64,000 nt of DNA from Bimuria novae-zelandiae CBS 107.79 (lineage: Eukaryota; Ascomycota; Dothideomycetes; Pleosporales; Didymosphaeriaceae): contig ML976657.1 of assembly GCA_010015655.1 (NCBI GenBank), forward strand, positions 732,264 through 796,263, in the 5' to 3' direction. Position numbers and translations under genes: made by a program. Each line of letters begins with the position of its first letter. Within the stretch, counting starts at the first letter, position 1. The notes under the pieces were generated by a model. It ran no database searches. It worked only from the letters and a program-made list of their open reading frames with translations, and had not been told where the DNA came from. Shown here piece after piece: positions 30,976-43,280 of this stretch.

Positions 30976-31519
30976 TTTTATATTTAATTACCCTTAAGTA
31001 GCTAGTGTAGCTATCCCCTAGTGCTTTACTAATAGACTGATTGCAAGACCTGCTTCTAAGCAGTAAGTAGTAACGAACTAAGCTATATAGTTAATCCCTA
31101 GCCACCCTAATAGAACGACTTATAAGACCTACTTCTAAGTAGTAAGCACTACTATAACAAGCGACGCTAGTACAGGGACCTCTAACGGTTAAACGCCTAC
31201 CTAAGCACCACGACAAGTAACGCTAGTGCAAGAACCTTTAATAGTTAAACGCCTGCCTAAGCACCACGACGACGAGCAACGCTAGTGCAGGGACCTTTAA
31301 TAGTTAAACGCCTGCCCGAGCACTACGACGAACGTAGTAAGATAGAGACTAGCACTTACTATAGAGCTTTAAACGCTTAATAAGATAATAAAGGACAATC
31401 TTAGCAAATAATACTAACACTACTAAACTTAAGTATCGAAGTAATAATGTAGTAGATAATAGTATAGATAGGCGAACTTATAGCGCGAATAGTAAGAATT
31501 AAAAGTACTAATGTCTTAG

Positions 31520-34500
31520 CACCTACTGCGACTACTACTAGTATAACACCTACGATACCTACAGCACCTATAACACCTGCGACACCTATGGTAGCGTACG
31601 AACCGAAAGGACTTAAGGACCCTAAGGCATTTAATAGAACTCGAAGCCAGTATTTACCATGGAAATACTAGATTAAAGCAAAGCTAAGGTCTAAGACTTA
31701 ATAGTTCTATATAGACTGACTCGCGATTAACTACACTTTTAGTTATATAATAGGTAATGCCAGAGCACGTATCTTCCTATAGGTATCTATTTACGCTGTA
31801 ACTAGCACGCTTAATTAGTTCTTTTAGCATTTTAATAGAGCGTTTAAGGACGCGCACATGGCTGAGACTATAAAGAGTAAGCTTTAGAACATGCCATAGA
31901 AAACATATAACGTACGCGACTTTATTTAGGACTTTAATAAGAAAGCTCTAATAGCTAGCCTATTTAACTATGCTATCCTAAAGAGCATGTTCCTACACGC
32001 TCTTAATTACGAGTTACGGACCGCCCTTATAGGCACTATCTTTCCTAAGAGCACTACGATTAAGGAGATATAATTACACATTGCTGCTATATTAGATAAT
32101 CTATGGCGGTTAAAGCTAAACAGCAAGAAGAGAGACGCACTACTATAGAATACCACCTTAAGTAATGTTTCTACTAATCCTATAGACTAGGAACTAAGTA
32201 GAATATAGATGCAACGAGCGAAATAGGTCCTTTAGAAGAAGATTAATTAATAACGCGATAATAGATTATATTTATAATACGAAAAGAAAGGCCACTAAAT
32301 TAAGTCTTATACTCTAAAAGCTACTTAGAATCCTAAGCGACAGCTAACTTGAGCCGCGAAAGCGAAAACTAAATTAAAGGTAAAAGATAATAATAACGCG
32401 ATAGTAGTAGATAATAATAAGTTAGAAAAAGAGTAGCTCCTAATTAAAGTCGCGATTAGGAGCCTTCACGAGTAAGCAAGAACACAAGGATAGAATAGAA
32501 TAAGTTTAAAAAGAAAAACATGCTAGCACCCCCGCCTATAGTACATATACTAGTTAATTAAACTAATTACACCTTAGCACTAATTAACTCTAGATGCCTC
32601 TCCTACGTCCTTATAACCTGTTCCTTTATAAGACAAGCCAAACTCGAGCGCATAGCGATTCCACGAAAGCCTATTATAGGGGTAAATAATTAAGTTAGCT
32701 AGGTTAACGAAGTTACAAAGTTTACGTTTAATATAAATAGCTATACTAAGACTAGATTTGCGTATATCACGCTAAATAATGCTAAAGAGGACATTATCCT
32801 AGGACGTCCGTGGATGAATTAGAACCAAGTTACTATTACTCTTATAAAGAAGTCAATATACCTGCGCGCTCTAGGTATTAGAATCCGTAGTTAAGAAGGC
32901 AAGACCCACCTACTGGAAATTTAAGAGGTTGGCGCCACAGAATTCTAGCGATTAATAAAAATAGCTTAGAGCAAAAACAAGAATCTAGGGGGAGCTATAA
33001 AGATATTCGCCACCTCGCTAGTAGATATTAATAAGGCCTTAGCGCCTAAGCTAAAGATTAACGTCCTGTCTCTAGTTCCTAAGCACTAGAGGAAGCATAT
33101 AACGCTCTTTAATCTTAAGGAAGCGAGCAAATTGCCGCTATATTAACCTAGAATTAACTACGCAATTAAGCTAGAAGAGAAGGAAGGAAAGAAGCCTAAA
33201 GCCCTTTAGGGACCTTTATATAACATGTTAAAGGGAGAGCTTCTAGTGCTACGGAAGGAACTTACATCTCTACTTAATAAAGGTTTTATATAAGTAAGTA
33301 ATTCACCTGCTGCGTTGCTAATCCTATTTGTAAAGAAGCTAGGAGGTGGACTACGACTATATATTAACTACAGAGCACTAAACGCCTTAATAAAGAAGGA
33401 CTAGTATCCCTTACTACTTATCTATAAGACTTTAAATAATATTACAAAGGCGAGGTAGTTTACGAAACTAGACGTTAGTATAGCCTTCTACAAGATCCGA
33501 ATCTGAGAAGGGGATAAGTGGCTTATAGCTTTTTAAACACGTTTTAGATTATTTAAATGGCTTATTACACTATTTAGACTAGCGAATGCCCCTAGCACAT
33601 TCTAACGGTATATTAATTAGACACTTCGCGAATATTTAGATAATTTCTGCACAGCGTATCTTGACGATGTCCTTATCTACACAAACGGTTCTCTCTAGAA
33701 ATATTGTAAGCAAGTTGACAAAGTGCTTATATAGCTAAAAGAAGCTAGGTTATATCTTAATATTAAGAAGTGCGAGTTTAAGGTCAAGATTATAAAGTAT
33801 CTTAGCTTTATTATTAAAGCTGGAAAGGGCACACGCATGGACCTAGAAAAGGTTAAAGCTATTAAGGATTAGGAGGCGCTAAAGACTGTTAAGGGCGTAT
33901 GAAGCTTTCTAGGCTTTGCTAATTTCTACTAATAATTTATCTAAAATTTTAGCCAAATTGCCGCTCCCCTTACAAGACTTATAGGTAACGTTACCTTCAG
34001 ATGGACAGCAAAGGAATAGAAGGCCTTCGATACACTTAAGAAAGTCTTTATATCCGAACTAGTGTTGGCCCAGTTCCAAGCAGACCGCGATATAGTTATA
34101 GAATATAACTTGTCTAGTTATATTACTACTAAAGTACTATCTTAATACGACGAGAATAGAATCCTACGTCCTTGTACCTACTTCTTAAGAAAGAACACGC
34201 CTGCCAAATATAACTATAAAATCTATAATAAAGAACTACTAGCAGTTATTAGAGGACTTAAAAAATAGGATGCTAAACTTCGATTAGTAGAAAAGTTTAA
34301 GGTAGTTACTAACCACAAGAACTTAGAGTACTTTATAAAGCCGCGAATGTTAAACAAGAGACAGGTTCGCTGGTCGCTTATCCTAGGCAGAAATAATATG
34401 GAGATCCTCTATAGGCCAGGCAAGCAAAATATCCGAGCAGACGCATTATCCCGGCGAGAGCAGGATCTACCCGCAGACACTAGCGATAACCAACTGCAAA

Positions 34501-36110
34501 TAAGACTCGTACAAGTCTTAAAGCCTACTACATTATACTATAAGGAATTAGACGACACTAATAAAAAGACAGGTATTATAGTAATGTCTATAAAAGTTCG
34601 TGCTCTACCCGCCGCAATTTAAGGAAATACTTAAGAAGACACACAAGATAAAGATACTATTAAGAACCTCTAGGTTAAGTTAATTAAGAGAGATCTAGTT
34701 TATTAAGAAGCATGCTAAGCTATAGAAAGCGGATAATAGAAATTCCCTATTACACTCTAGATTAAATACTTAATTATAGAATATAAGGTTAAGAACCAAG
34801 TGCTCTACTTCCGAGGACGAAAATAGGTACTAAACCACAAACCCCTACGAACGTCTATTATTAAGCAGATACACTGTTCTGTGGCTACTAGGCACCCTGG
34901 TAGAGAGATTACATATAAGATAATTGCAAGAGACTTCTTTTGGCCAGGAATGTCTAACGATATTCGACGATATATACGGAACTGCGATACATGCGGAAGA
35001 ATAAAACCGTGGAGAGATAGTCTGCAAGGCTTTTTGAAACCCCTGCCAGTGCCCGAATAAATCTGGAAGGAGATCTCGATGGACTTTGTTAAGGGCTTGC
35101 CAGAGAGCAACGGTAATATAAATCTTATAGTTATTACTAACCGCCTAAGTAAAGACGTCGTGTTTATACCGCTAGTAAACCTAAAAATAGAGACGATAGT
35201 GCAAGCGTTTATCACGTATATTATTACCTACTATTAGATTCCTAATATAATTACGTTAGATTAAGGCAGCTAATTTATTAGCGTGTTCTAGACAAGACTC
35301 TGCGAGATTCTTTAGATTAAGCGGCAATTATCCACAGCATTCCATGCTCAAACTGATAGAGCAATAGAGCGCATGAACAGCACATAGGAGACATGCATGA
35401 AAGCCTTTGTTAGCTGGGCTCAAAATGACTAGGCACCTCTCTGCCCGCTAGCACAAATTGTAATTAAAGGACAAGACGCAACAACAACAAGGATGTCTCC
35501 TTTCTTCCTTTAGCATGGGTATAATATTAACCCACTACAGCTAGAGATACCTGCGGGCGCCAATCGCAGAAAGTACACTATACATAAGAGGTCTGACCGC
35601 GAGAAAGCCAAGTCTATTATCACTAAACTACGCTACCTTATAAAACTTGCGCAAGCATCTATGGCACAGGAATAGCAAGAGCAGGAACGTCAAGCCAATA
35701 GGCATCGCCGAGAAGCGCCACACCTCCGCGTCGGCGACAAAGTATGGCTGAAATTAGACAAGCAGTTTGCTACAGGCCGAAAATTAAAGAAGCTAGACTA
35801 GAGGAGCGCGAAGTACATAGTTATTAAAGTAATAAACACGCACATAGTTTAACTAAATACACCTCTAGGCCCTTATAATATTTTTTATATTAACTAACTC
35901 TGACTAGCAGCATTAGACCCCTTACCAAGCTAAATAAAGGACGACGACTAGCTACTGCTAATTTAGGTAAATACTAATGGCGTAGATATATAGGAAGTAG
36001 AAGATATATTAGTAGAAGTATGCCAACGACGCAGACGGGGATAGAAGTGGTGGTATAAAGTAAAATAGAAAGGCTACTACCTACTAACTATAGAGCCAGC
36101 TAAAAACCTC
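31520..36110 (+). pseudogene. Gypsy-3 gag-pol, RIP-degraded
   Basis: Domains in order are: gag (about 31600-32250) with a decayed zinc knuckle near 32265-32300; an aspartic protease (about 32540-32860) where the family DSG triad reads NSR and IILGRPWMN follows; RT (about 33160-33900) with an intact YLDDVLIY (YLDD at 33657-33668); RNase H (about 34020-34560) ending in ILYRPGKQNIRADALSRRE; the integrase H2C2 zinc domain (about 34860-35010, HPGREITYK and CDTCGRIK); the integrase core (about 35060-35430); and a basic C-terminal region to about 36100. The stretch 34347-34622 is still open. Internal TAA/TAG codons abolish the product. Confidence 0.88.
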
Positions 36111-36247
36111 TAAAATACTAAAGCGAAGATTCGATAGGAGTAATTTACAGAGCTATATTAAGACCCTAATATATAACTTCTTCCTGCAGGGTTTTGGCGT
36201 AGATCTAATAACCTTTATCTGGACGCCATGAGAGAGGAGGGGGGTAA

Positions 36248-36462
36248 TGTAATAGGCTAGATGCCTTGTTATACTATTCCTTAGTGAAACCCTTAGTGAA
36301 ACTCTTAGTGCTCCTTTAGACTGAGTGGGGCCTTAGAAATCTCTTGAATCTTCTTAACAATAACAGCGCACATATAAGTTTGGCCTTACTTATAGATAGT
36401 TTGCTCCTTATCGAATACAATCCTGTTACCAGGCATTGGCAACCTTTGCGCAGCCCCTTACA
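36248..36462 (+). repeat. 3' LTR of Gypsy-3
   Basis: This is the 215-bp partner of 30761-30975. It is followed directly by TAGGT. Confidence 0.94.
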
Positions 36463-36467
36463 TAGGT

Positions 36468-36652
36468 AAGATGTTTACACGGTTAATAAAGCATTAGATA
36501 GAGATAGACTATAATAATATAATTAGCTTTATAGTAAGTAACTTAACTTATTAGTAAGATCTTTATTTTTTAAAGTAAGAGTATACTTACCTGCGGCAAG
36601 CTAGTTTACTTAAGTAATTACTTAGTTATAGAGTTTATAGCTAGCGCCTCTA
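36468..36652. other. Host sequence between two nested insertions
   Basis: This is 185 bp of AT-rich DNA. It joins the sequence ending at 30760 to the one resuming at 54471 once Gypsy-3 and Gypsy-1 are removed. Nothing is recognised in it. Confidence 0.6.
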
Positions 36653-36857
36653 TGTTACGAGGGCTCTACGTACCTAAGCCTATTCTAGGTTAGGGGAGGA
36701 TAGGTTAAGGGCAGAGTTCCTCGCAGATATTTAGTAGTTAAAAGCTAGTAATAGCCACGACGTAGGTTTAGGAATAATTTAATTTTATAATAAAATATAA
36801 AATAACTAACTAGGAGATTTAGTAATCTATTTATAAAATATATACTTATAGTATATT

Positions 36858-37144
36858 TGTCAGATTTGATAGTGTTCTGTCACTTTAAGATAATGCGATA
36901 ATGAGAGTTGATAGATGTAATAATTGATTGTGGAAACCGTGGATGTGCGCAAGGTGTCTATCTAGCGATGTTTCACGCTTGCACTATATAGGATAGTGTA
37001 GGGGCAATAGTGCGCCAGCCTCCCTTCTTCATCCTATCGCACTCTGGGCGATAGTTTAGGTGAGGAGACAGTAGATGGGTCGCACTCATACTGTACGCAA
37101 TAGTATAACTTACTGTAATTTATAGTAGGTTGTCTAATCTAACA
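36858..37144 (-). repeat. 3' LTR of Copia-II
   Basis: This 287-bp LTR is followed on its inner side by the same purine tract as Copia-I (minus-strand GCTAAGGGGGTG). Confidence 0.93.
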
Positions 37145-37149
37145 CACCC

Positions 37150-40100
37150 CCTTAGCTTAGGCTTATCCTTAAGCTAGACATAAGTTACTTGCTAATTTGC
37201 ACTTTTGCTTATAGTCTAAAAGCTTCTATTCTTTGTTCTAGTTCGTGTAAGTTAACCTCTTGGTTAGTGATCTTTCCTGCGACGTCCTTAAGTCCTAGTT
37301 TATCTAGAGACTTAGTCTATTTGCTAGCTGGCAGAGCCTTTGTAAGACTATCTGCTACCATTTCTTCTAATTATTAATACTAGACTTTAATAGCTTCGCG
37401 TACCACTTCTTGTCAAAGCTAATAATTATAGATGTTAACATGCCTTAACTTTGTCTGTAGCTTAGCAATTTCTTTAGTAACAAGTTAAATAGTCTGTTAA
37501 TTATCGTAATTAATCGTGATTGTTAATAGTAAGAGCTTAATCTTAAGCTTAGTAATTAGCCGTGCTATAAAGATAGCTTCTTTAGCAACTTATAATAGGG
37601 CTAGTAGATTAGCTTTAGTTGTTAATGTAGTAACTGTGTTCTGTTTGTTTGCTTTCCAGGCGATAAGTCTACTAAATAGCTTAATAATGTATCCTTAAGA
37701 GCTCTTATAGTTAAAGGTGTTGTCTATAAACGATGCGTTGCTTACGACTTCGTAGGTGTCTGCTCCTCTAAAGCGTAGTGCTAATATTTGTGTAGAGGAT
37801 AGGTATAGTAGCACGCGGTTAGCGGCGTTGTAATGTTTATTGCTTAGATTAGCGAGGAATCGCGATAACTAGAAGCTTACGAAAGCAATGTCTAGGCGCG
37901 TGGTTACTATAGCATAGAGGATTAATCCTATCTTTCGCTAGTATTAATTAATCTCTGCCTTTAAGGCGAGTCCTTCTTAGGGGAGTAGCTTAATTATTAC
38001 TATTAGGGTATCGTGCTATATATCGCGTTAGTTAACTAGGCAATTAATCTTATCCACGTAGGACGCTTAAGATAGCTAGAGTAGTCTGCGGGGATAGTCT
38101 CTAATAACTTTAACTCCTAAAAACTATTATAGGTCTTTTCCGCTAGTAAGGGAGAATTTTAAACTTAACTATTTTATTACTACGTTAGTAGTGTGCTTCT
38201 GATCCTTTACGTAGGCGATAATAAGGTCGTCTATATAGAAGAAGATAATAATTCCGTCTTTAATTATATAGCATGGCTCGTGTAGGACGGCGGTAAAGCC
38301 GAGGTCTCGGAGCACTTAGGTGAACTCTTGTTGCTATAGTAATAGAGAGATTCGTAGACTATACAGCGCCTTATGCAGCTGTAGGATAGTGCTAGATTAG
38401 GTATATCCTCGTGGCATTCTTATGTAGATTTCTTTGTCTAACGTTGCGTAGACGAAAGCGTTGGTGACGTCGTATTAGCTAAGCTCTAGATTAAAGCGAG
38501 CTACTATAGCTATAAGTAAGCGAAAGGATTATCCTGCAAGTGTGGCGGCGTAGGTATCTTAAGTAGTAAGGTGTCGTTGTTAATCTCTACGCACTACTAG
38601 TCTAGCCTTACACTTCTAAAAGTAGTGGTGTTTATTAAGCTTATAGGTGTAGACCTACATATAGTTAAGGATTTAATAGCCTGCTAATCGCGCTTAGGCG
38701 ACGGGCACCTTACTCTATAACTTCATCTCTTTATAGCTCTGTAAGTGTGATTGCTTAGCATCCTTCTACATCTTAAATAGTAGGTGATCTTTTATTCTTG
38801 TTCTGTAAGATAGAGGTTCTAGCAAAAAGCTTTAGTGTGGCTTCTTGCCTGCTTGGAGCATGCGTCTGAATTGCGCTTTATTAAGTAGCTTACCTTTGTG
38901 TGTTCCTACACTTCCTGCTTTAGTGCCTGCTAGGAAGGTGGCTGCCTATAGCATAGCGAGTTAATGTTTTGACTGTAATTGCACTATAGGCGATAGTTTA
39001 CTATAAAGTTTAGTATAATTACTAGCTATTAATTGTGCGAGTAGTGCGACAGGTAGTAGTATCGCTAGTAGTAATAGGTAGATATAGTTAACTTTCCTCC
39101 CTTAATTATACTCTAGAGTGTCGTTATCCTCTTAGGAGTCTGTTATTGGCTCATCCTTATAGAAAGACTCTGTGTGTTGTTGTTCTAGTGGTAAGGGCAA
39201 TAGCTCTACTAATCGGGTCTATGCTGCGATCTCTTTATGAGTGCTGTGCATAAGGTTATCTATTAGGTCTTTTGTCTTGCCTAAGAACACTGATTATTTG
39301 TTAAAAATAACGTTATAAGTACTAATAACCTTTACGAGGGAGGGGATCCATATCCTCTAAATATTTATTAATTAATAGCCTACTAGGTAGCCAATCTATG
39401 CTTTTAGATTAAGCCTTTGGAGCTTGCTCTTGCCGCGTTTTGTGTTGTTAGTTATGGCAAAGGCTTTACAGCCGTAGGCCCTGAGGTGAGCCTGATTGGG
39501 TTTTTTTAGCTGGGTGATAATGCCGTTCTAGAAGGCTACTATTGTAAGGAACACTTTATGTGGTGATTACTATTAGTTAGCGTAGTTTAGTGTTTAATTG
39601 TAGAGGTATACGGCCGCTTATGTGATTTCTGGCTATAGTGTCTAGGGAAGGTTAGCGTCTAGTTGCATTACATAACTTTTCTCCTTAATTACACCCCCTA
39701 AGCGTTTAGCGCCTCTATTCTACGCTTAGGTGTTAGGTGCTAAAGGCTTAATAATAATACCTTCGCTAATACACTACTTATTAACGTCTTGTTTAACTAA
39801 GAAGATCTCATTGTTAGACTCTATTACTTTAATTATAATCTTAAACTATACTTTTATAAACAGTGCAAATTCCTTTAGCAGCTTAATAATTATCCACGCT
39901 AGTCTATTATCCTTAAAGTAGAAATCCTAAGCTATGCCTAAGAATCTATTAGTAATAAGCATTTAGCTTTTCTCGCCGGTAGAGCTTTCTTGCTTAAAGT
40001 TGTAGAAGTTAATAGCAATGCTTTCACTAAGGCCGTTGTTACTTTATCTAGCCTGTCTTCGTATTTGTCGCTTAAGTTTCGATCGTCTACAAGCATCGCA

Positions 40101-42020
40101 TTAGACCGTGGTAGGTCCTTTAAGGCGCACCCCCTTAGAGTAATTTATAGTGTATTCGAGCGCCTAAGGTCCTGGGTGGCCTAATTATTTATGCTAGGTA
40201 ATTATATCTACCTTCTAAGCTTGCCTTTTAGTGCGCAAGTTAGTCTTGTGTATAGTATAAGTTATACTCTTTATTATAGTGTAGCTTGTTAATATTCTAA
40301 ACTCTAGTACTTATTAATTATATATTTCCTGGAGTTCTATAAGGACTATATTATCTCTTTACTTAATTATTATTAGTTCTGCTTGCGTATCCCACCAAAG
40401 GCCTTACCTCTGGAGTAATTAGAAAGATACTAGATTATATAGCAGTTCAGGACAATAGGCGACGTTGTTAAGCCTTAGTGTCTAATTCCCTTGTCCGCTT
40501 CTAACGTGTAGATAGACGCTCCTATATCCCTTTATCTATACTCGTGATGAACCCGCCCATATAAAGTCTCCTGGCGATGGTGGCCGCATTAAGACAAACC
40601 GATCAATATTGTTGAAGATATGGCAGGTGGTGCCTGAATCGAGGATCGCTGAGTAGCGCAGTGGGTACGTGTTTGGGTCTGAGTGGTAGGATGCGGCATT
40701 GAAGCTCGCTAGGAGATTAGTGATTTTCTGTCTATCTAGTTATTTATCGTTAGCCTTAGTAATTTAAGTTGGGGTAGGAGTGTGCGAGCGTTTAATAGTT
40801 AGTGTATAAGACTTTTGTCTCTTTTTACCCCTTATGCTTGACTGGAGATCTGGATTATGTTTTAGCTAGAACTTAATAAGCTTTACTATTACAGGGTTTG
40901 GTCTGAACTAAGCAGGCTGCTTATTAGGATATACATAGAAATATTCCTTTAGATTATAGCGTTGTTTATAAGCAGGGCACGTAGGGTTTAATCTACCTTT
41001 GCTACTAACTATTGTTAGCTTATTATCTATGTTTGCAGACCGCTTAGATTTAGTGCGTATACTATTATTTTATTATTTTATAGCCTAAGGTCTTCCCTAG
41101 TTTAATAATGCTACTTCGTCTATAAGAGAGGCGTCCCTATCTATAGTCTAAGTGGGTTCACCACTGTCAGCGAGAGATAAACCTGTAGCAGTAAAGGCGC
41201 CCCTTTATTTACCCTTAACTAGGTGCTAGAGATTTATATGGTCTTGGAAGAGTTTTATTATATGTTTACGAGTAATTACTGGGTCCTGTTTTCCTTGTTA
41301 ACTAAAGGTTGTCACCTATTATAACGTAATATAGTTAACGGCTCTTATAAAGTCTGCTTTAATAGAGGCTAATATTACTAGCTCTAAAACGTTTACTAAT
41401 TCTGCTTTAGTTGCTGCTTAATTGTATTCGGCGAGCCACGTGGCCTATTAGGTCGAGCTCCTTATTGGTTTGAGAGCATTTAGATATCGCGCTCAGGCGC
41501 GTTCGTATTTGTCTTCGAGATCTACGCTGACGGTGAGCGTTAGATTATTAATTTATTTCTTAATTAATTCGTTAGGTAGACAACATGTCTTCTATAGATA
41601 AGCTAAGATAGTTAATTATATAAAGGTGATAATCTCGTCGAGATCTGCCTTCTTGTCTTGGTATAATTAATTAAGCAGCTTATATACTTCTAGTCGTGAT
41701 TTATAGTAGTCGCTGTCTTCTTTAAACGACTTTCCTCTTGCTACTAATAGTTATAAGGGTAGTGTTAGTTCCTTATTTAGGTGCGCTGCTATAAAGGTAG
41801 TACTTAGTTAATATTTTTTAATTATTAGTGCTGTAGGCAGCATAGGTTATAGAATTAGTTTAACTATTAATACTAGATTAATAATTCTCTAGATATTAAG
41901 AATATAACACCTTAATTTTAGTTGTTGCAGCTAGGGCGTATAGTTAGTGTAGTTAGTTAGGATTACTGTAGGATCTTTAAGAGTCGATAGGGCTATTGCG
42001 ATTAGCTTAAGGTAGTGTTA
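37150..42020 (-). pseudogene. Copia-II gag-pol, RIP-degraded
   Basis: This has the same organisation as Copia-I, read right to left. The RT box is at 38226-38237 and reads YIDD, because a GTA valine codon has become ATA. RNase H lies to the left (about 37200-37950). The gag-pre-integrase and integrase start lie at about 39950-40200. A gag-like region lies to the right. Stops are abundant. Confidence 0.82.
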
Positions 42021-42043
42021 GTTAAGGTAGTGAGACTCTTAAT

Positions 42044-42330
42044 TGTTAGATTTAATAGTGTTCTGTCACTTTAAGATAATGCGATAATAAGAGTTAATGG
42101 ATGTAATAATTAATTGTGGAAACCGTGGATGTGCGCAAGGTGTCTATCTAGCGATGTTTTACGCTTGCACTATATAGGATAGTGCAGGGGCAATAGTGCG
42201 CCAGCCTCCCTTCTTCATCCTATCGCACTCTGGGCGATAGTTTAGGTGAGGAGACAGTAGATGGGTTGCACTCATACTGTAGGCAACAGTATAACTTACT
42301 GTGATTCACAGTAGGTTGTCTAATCTGACA
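42044..42330 (-). repeat. 5' LTR of Copia-II
   Basis: This is 287 bp, equal to its partner. GGTAGTGAGACTCTTAATT on the inner side is the primer-binding region shared by the three Copia elements. Confidence 0.93.
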
Positions 42331-42820
42331 ATATTAAATTAACTATAAGGAGTAGGAGAAGTATAAAGAAATTATTAAACTATATATTATTTATTTTAGT
42401 TCTTACTATTATTAAAATTATTATTATAGTCTTGCTAAGATCTTTCTTCTAGAGGTAGTCCCTAAGACTTACTATAATTTTAACCTTTATACAGGACTTC
42501 TTGCTAATGCGGGACTTTATTACGTAATTACTAATCTAAGCTACTTTATATTATCGTGTGTTCCTCTAGCGTAGTTATTTTACTAATAATAACATTCTTA
42601 GCGTAATTATTTAATTTTATTATTCTTATAGAGTTTATAATTATAACACTATCCCCCCTCTTAAGGCTATTATCCTAATACCTTATTTTATTATATTACT
42701 ATGCTATTAGCGCGTAGATCTTAGTTCTTATAAAGGTATATATCGTTACTTCTTAAGGTAAGTTATAGCCTCCTCTAAATTTTCCTTACCTTACTAACTA
42801 TACTAAAAGCTTCTTATTTA

Positions 42821-43280
42821 TTTGTCGCTATCCGTCGCGCCTGTGCGGATAAGGTAGAATCTTAGGGTCTTAAAATAATATCTAGTTACGAGCGCTATTA
42901 GAAGATAAAGCTACGTTACTTTATAAATACTACTTTTAAGGAATATACTAATTATATTTATATTTATACTCTATGCAGTCTATAGATTCCCGAAATAAGT
43001 TAGAAGCGTGTTTAGAAAGAGAAGCACAATAAGTATTTAAAATTACTTATAGTTAAAGAGTATTAAGTTTTAGCTACTAAAAAGTCTACTTACTTAGCCT
43101 TTATAACTACTTATCTTTGTCGGAAACTTGCTAAGGTTAAAGAGAAAGAATATAGGTATGCTTAGTACGATAGAGCTACTAGATAAATAGAGAGAGAAGG
43201 AGGATCTAAAGGGCATAGTTACTACTAATATTTATAAACTATCGCAACTTGTACCTTTAGGGGCTAACTTAAGCTAGTTA
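42821..43280 (+). pseudogene. Antisense accessory ORF of Gypsy-1 with Zn2Cys6-like motif
   Basis: On the strand opposite pol, next to the 3' LTR, a frame from about 42821 shows a Zn(II)2Cys6 spacing at 42887-42976: C-x2-C-x6-C-x8-C-x2-C-x6-C. Five positions read Tyr (TAC or TAT, the RIP product of TGC or TGT) and the sixth is an intact TGC. KIKLR lies between the second and third cysteines, where such clusters are basic. A Lys/Glu-rich probable coiled coil follows (about 42990-43200), and the block KLSQLVPLGANLS precedes a stop near 43280 after a frame change. Gypsy-2 has the same frame at 61100-61460. The family is unknown to me. A DNA-binding role is inferred from the motif only. Confidence 0.5.

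Larger units (their letters stand above)
30761..36462 (+). mobile_element. Gypsy LTR retrotransposon 3 (5702 bp)
   Basis: LTRs of 215 bp each lie at 30761-30975 and 36248-36462, of the form TGTAATAGG to CCTTACA. An exact target duplication, TAGGT, lies at 30756-30760 and 36463-36467. A polypurine tract, AGAGAGGAGGGGGGTAA, precedes the right LTR. Gag and pol read on the plus strand, with RT before integrase, the Gypsy order. Confidence 0.96.
36858..42330 (-). mobile_element. Copia LTR retrotransposon II (5473 bp)
   Basis: LTRs of 287 bp each lie at 36858-37144 and 42044-42330. Their termini are inverted (TGTCAGATT and AATCTGACA). An exact target duplication, ATATT, lies at 36853-36857 and 42331-42335. 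The element lies inside the LTR of Gypsy-1, so it is younger. Its start is similar to Copia-I, but the LTR interior differs. Confidence 0.96.
36653..42648 (-). repeat. 3' LTR of Gypsy-1, split by Copia-II
   Basis: LTR parts 36653-36857 and 42336-42648 are separated by Copia-II and its ATATT duplication. Together they make the same 518 bp as the right LTR. Confidence 0.93.

Noticed and set aside
34805..35215. 136-codon open frame on the minus strand
   Set aside because: It is the antisense of the Gypsy-3 integrase zinc domain and core, which read well on the plus strand.
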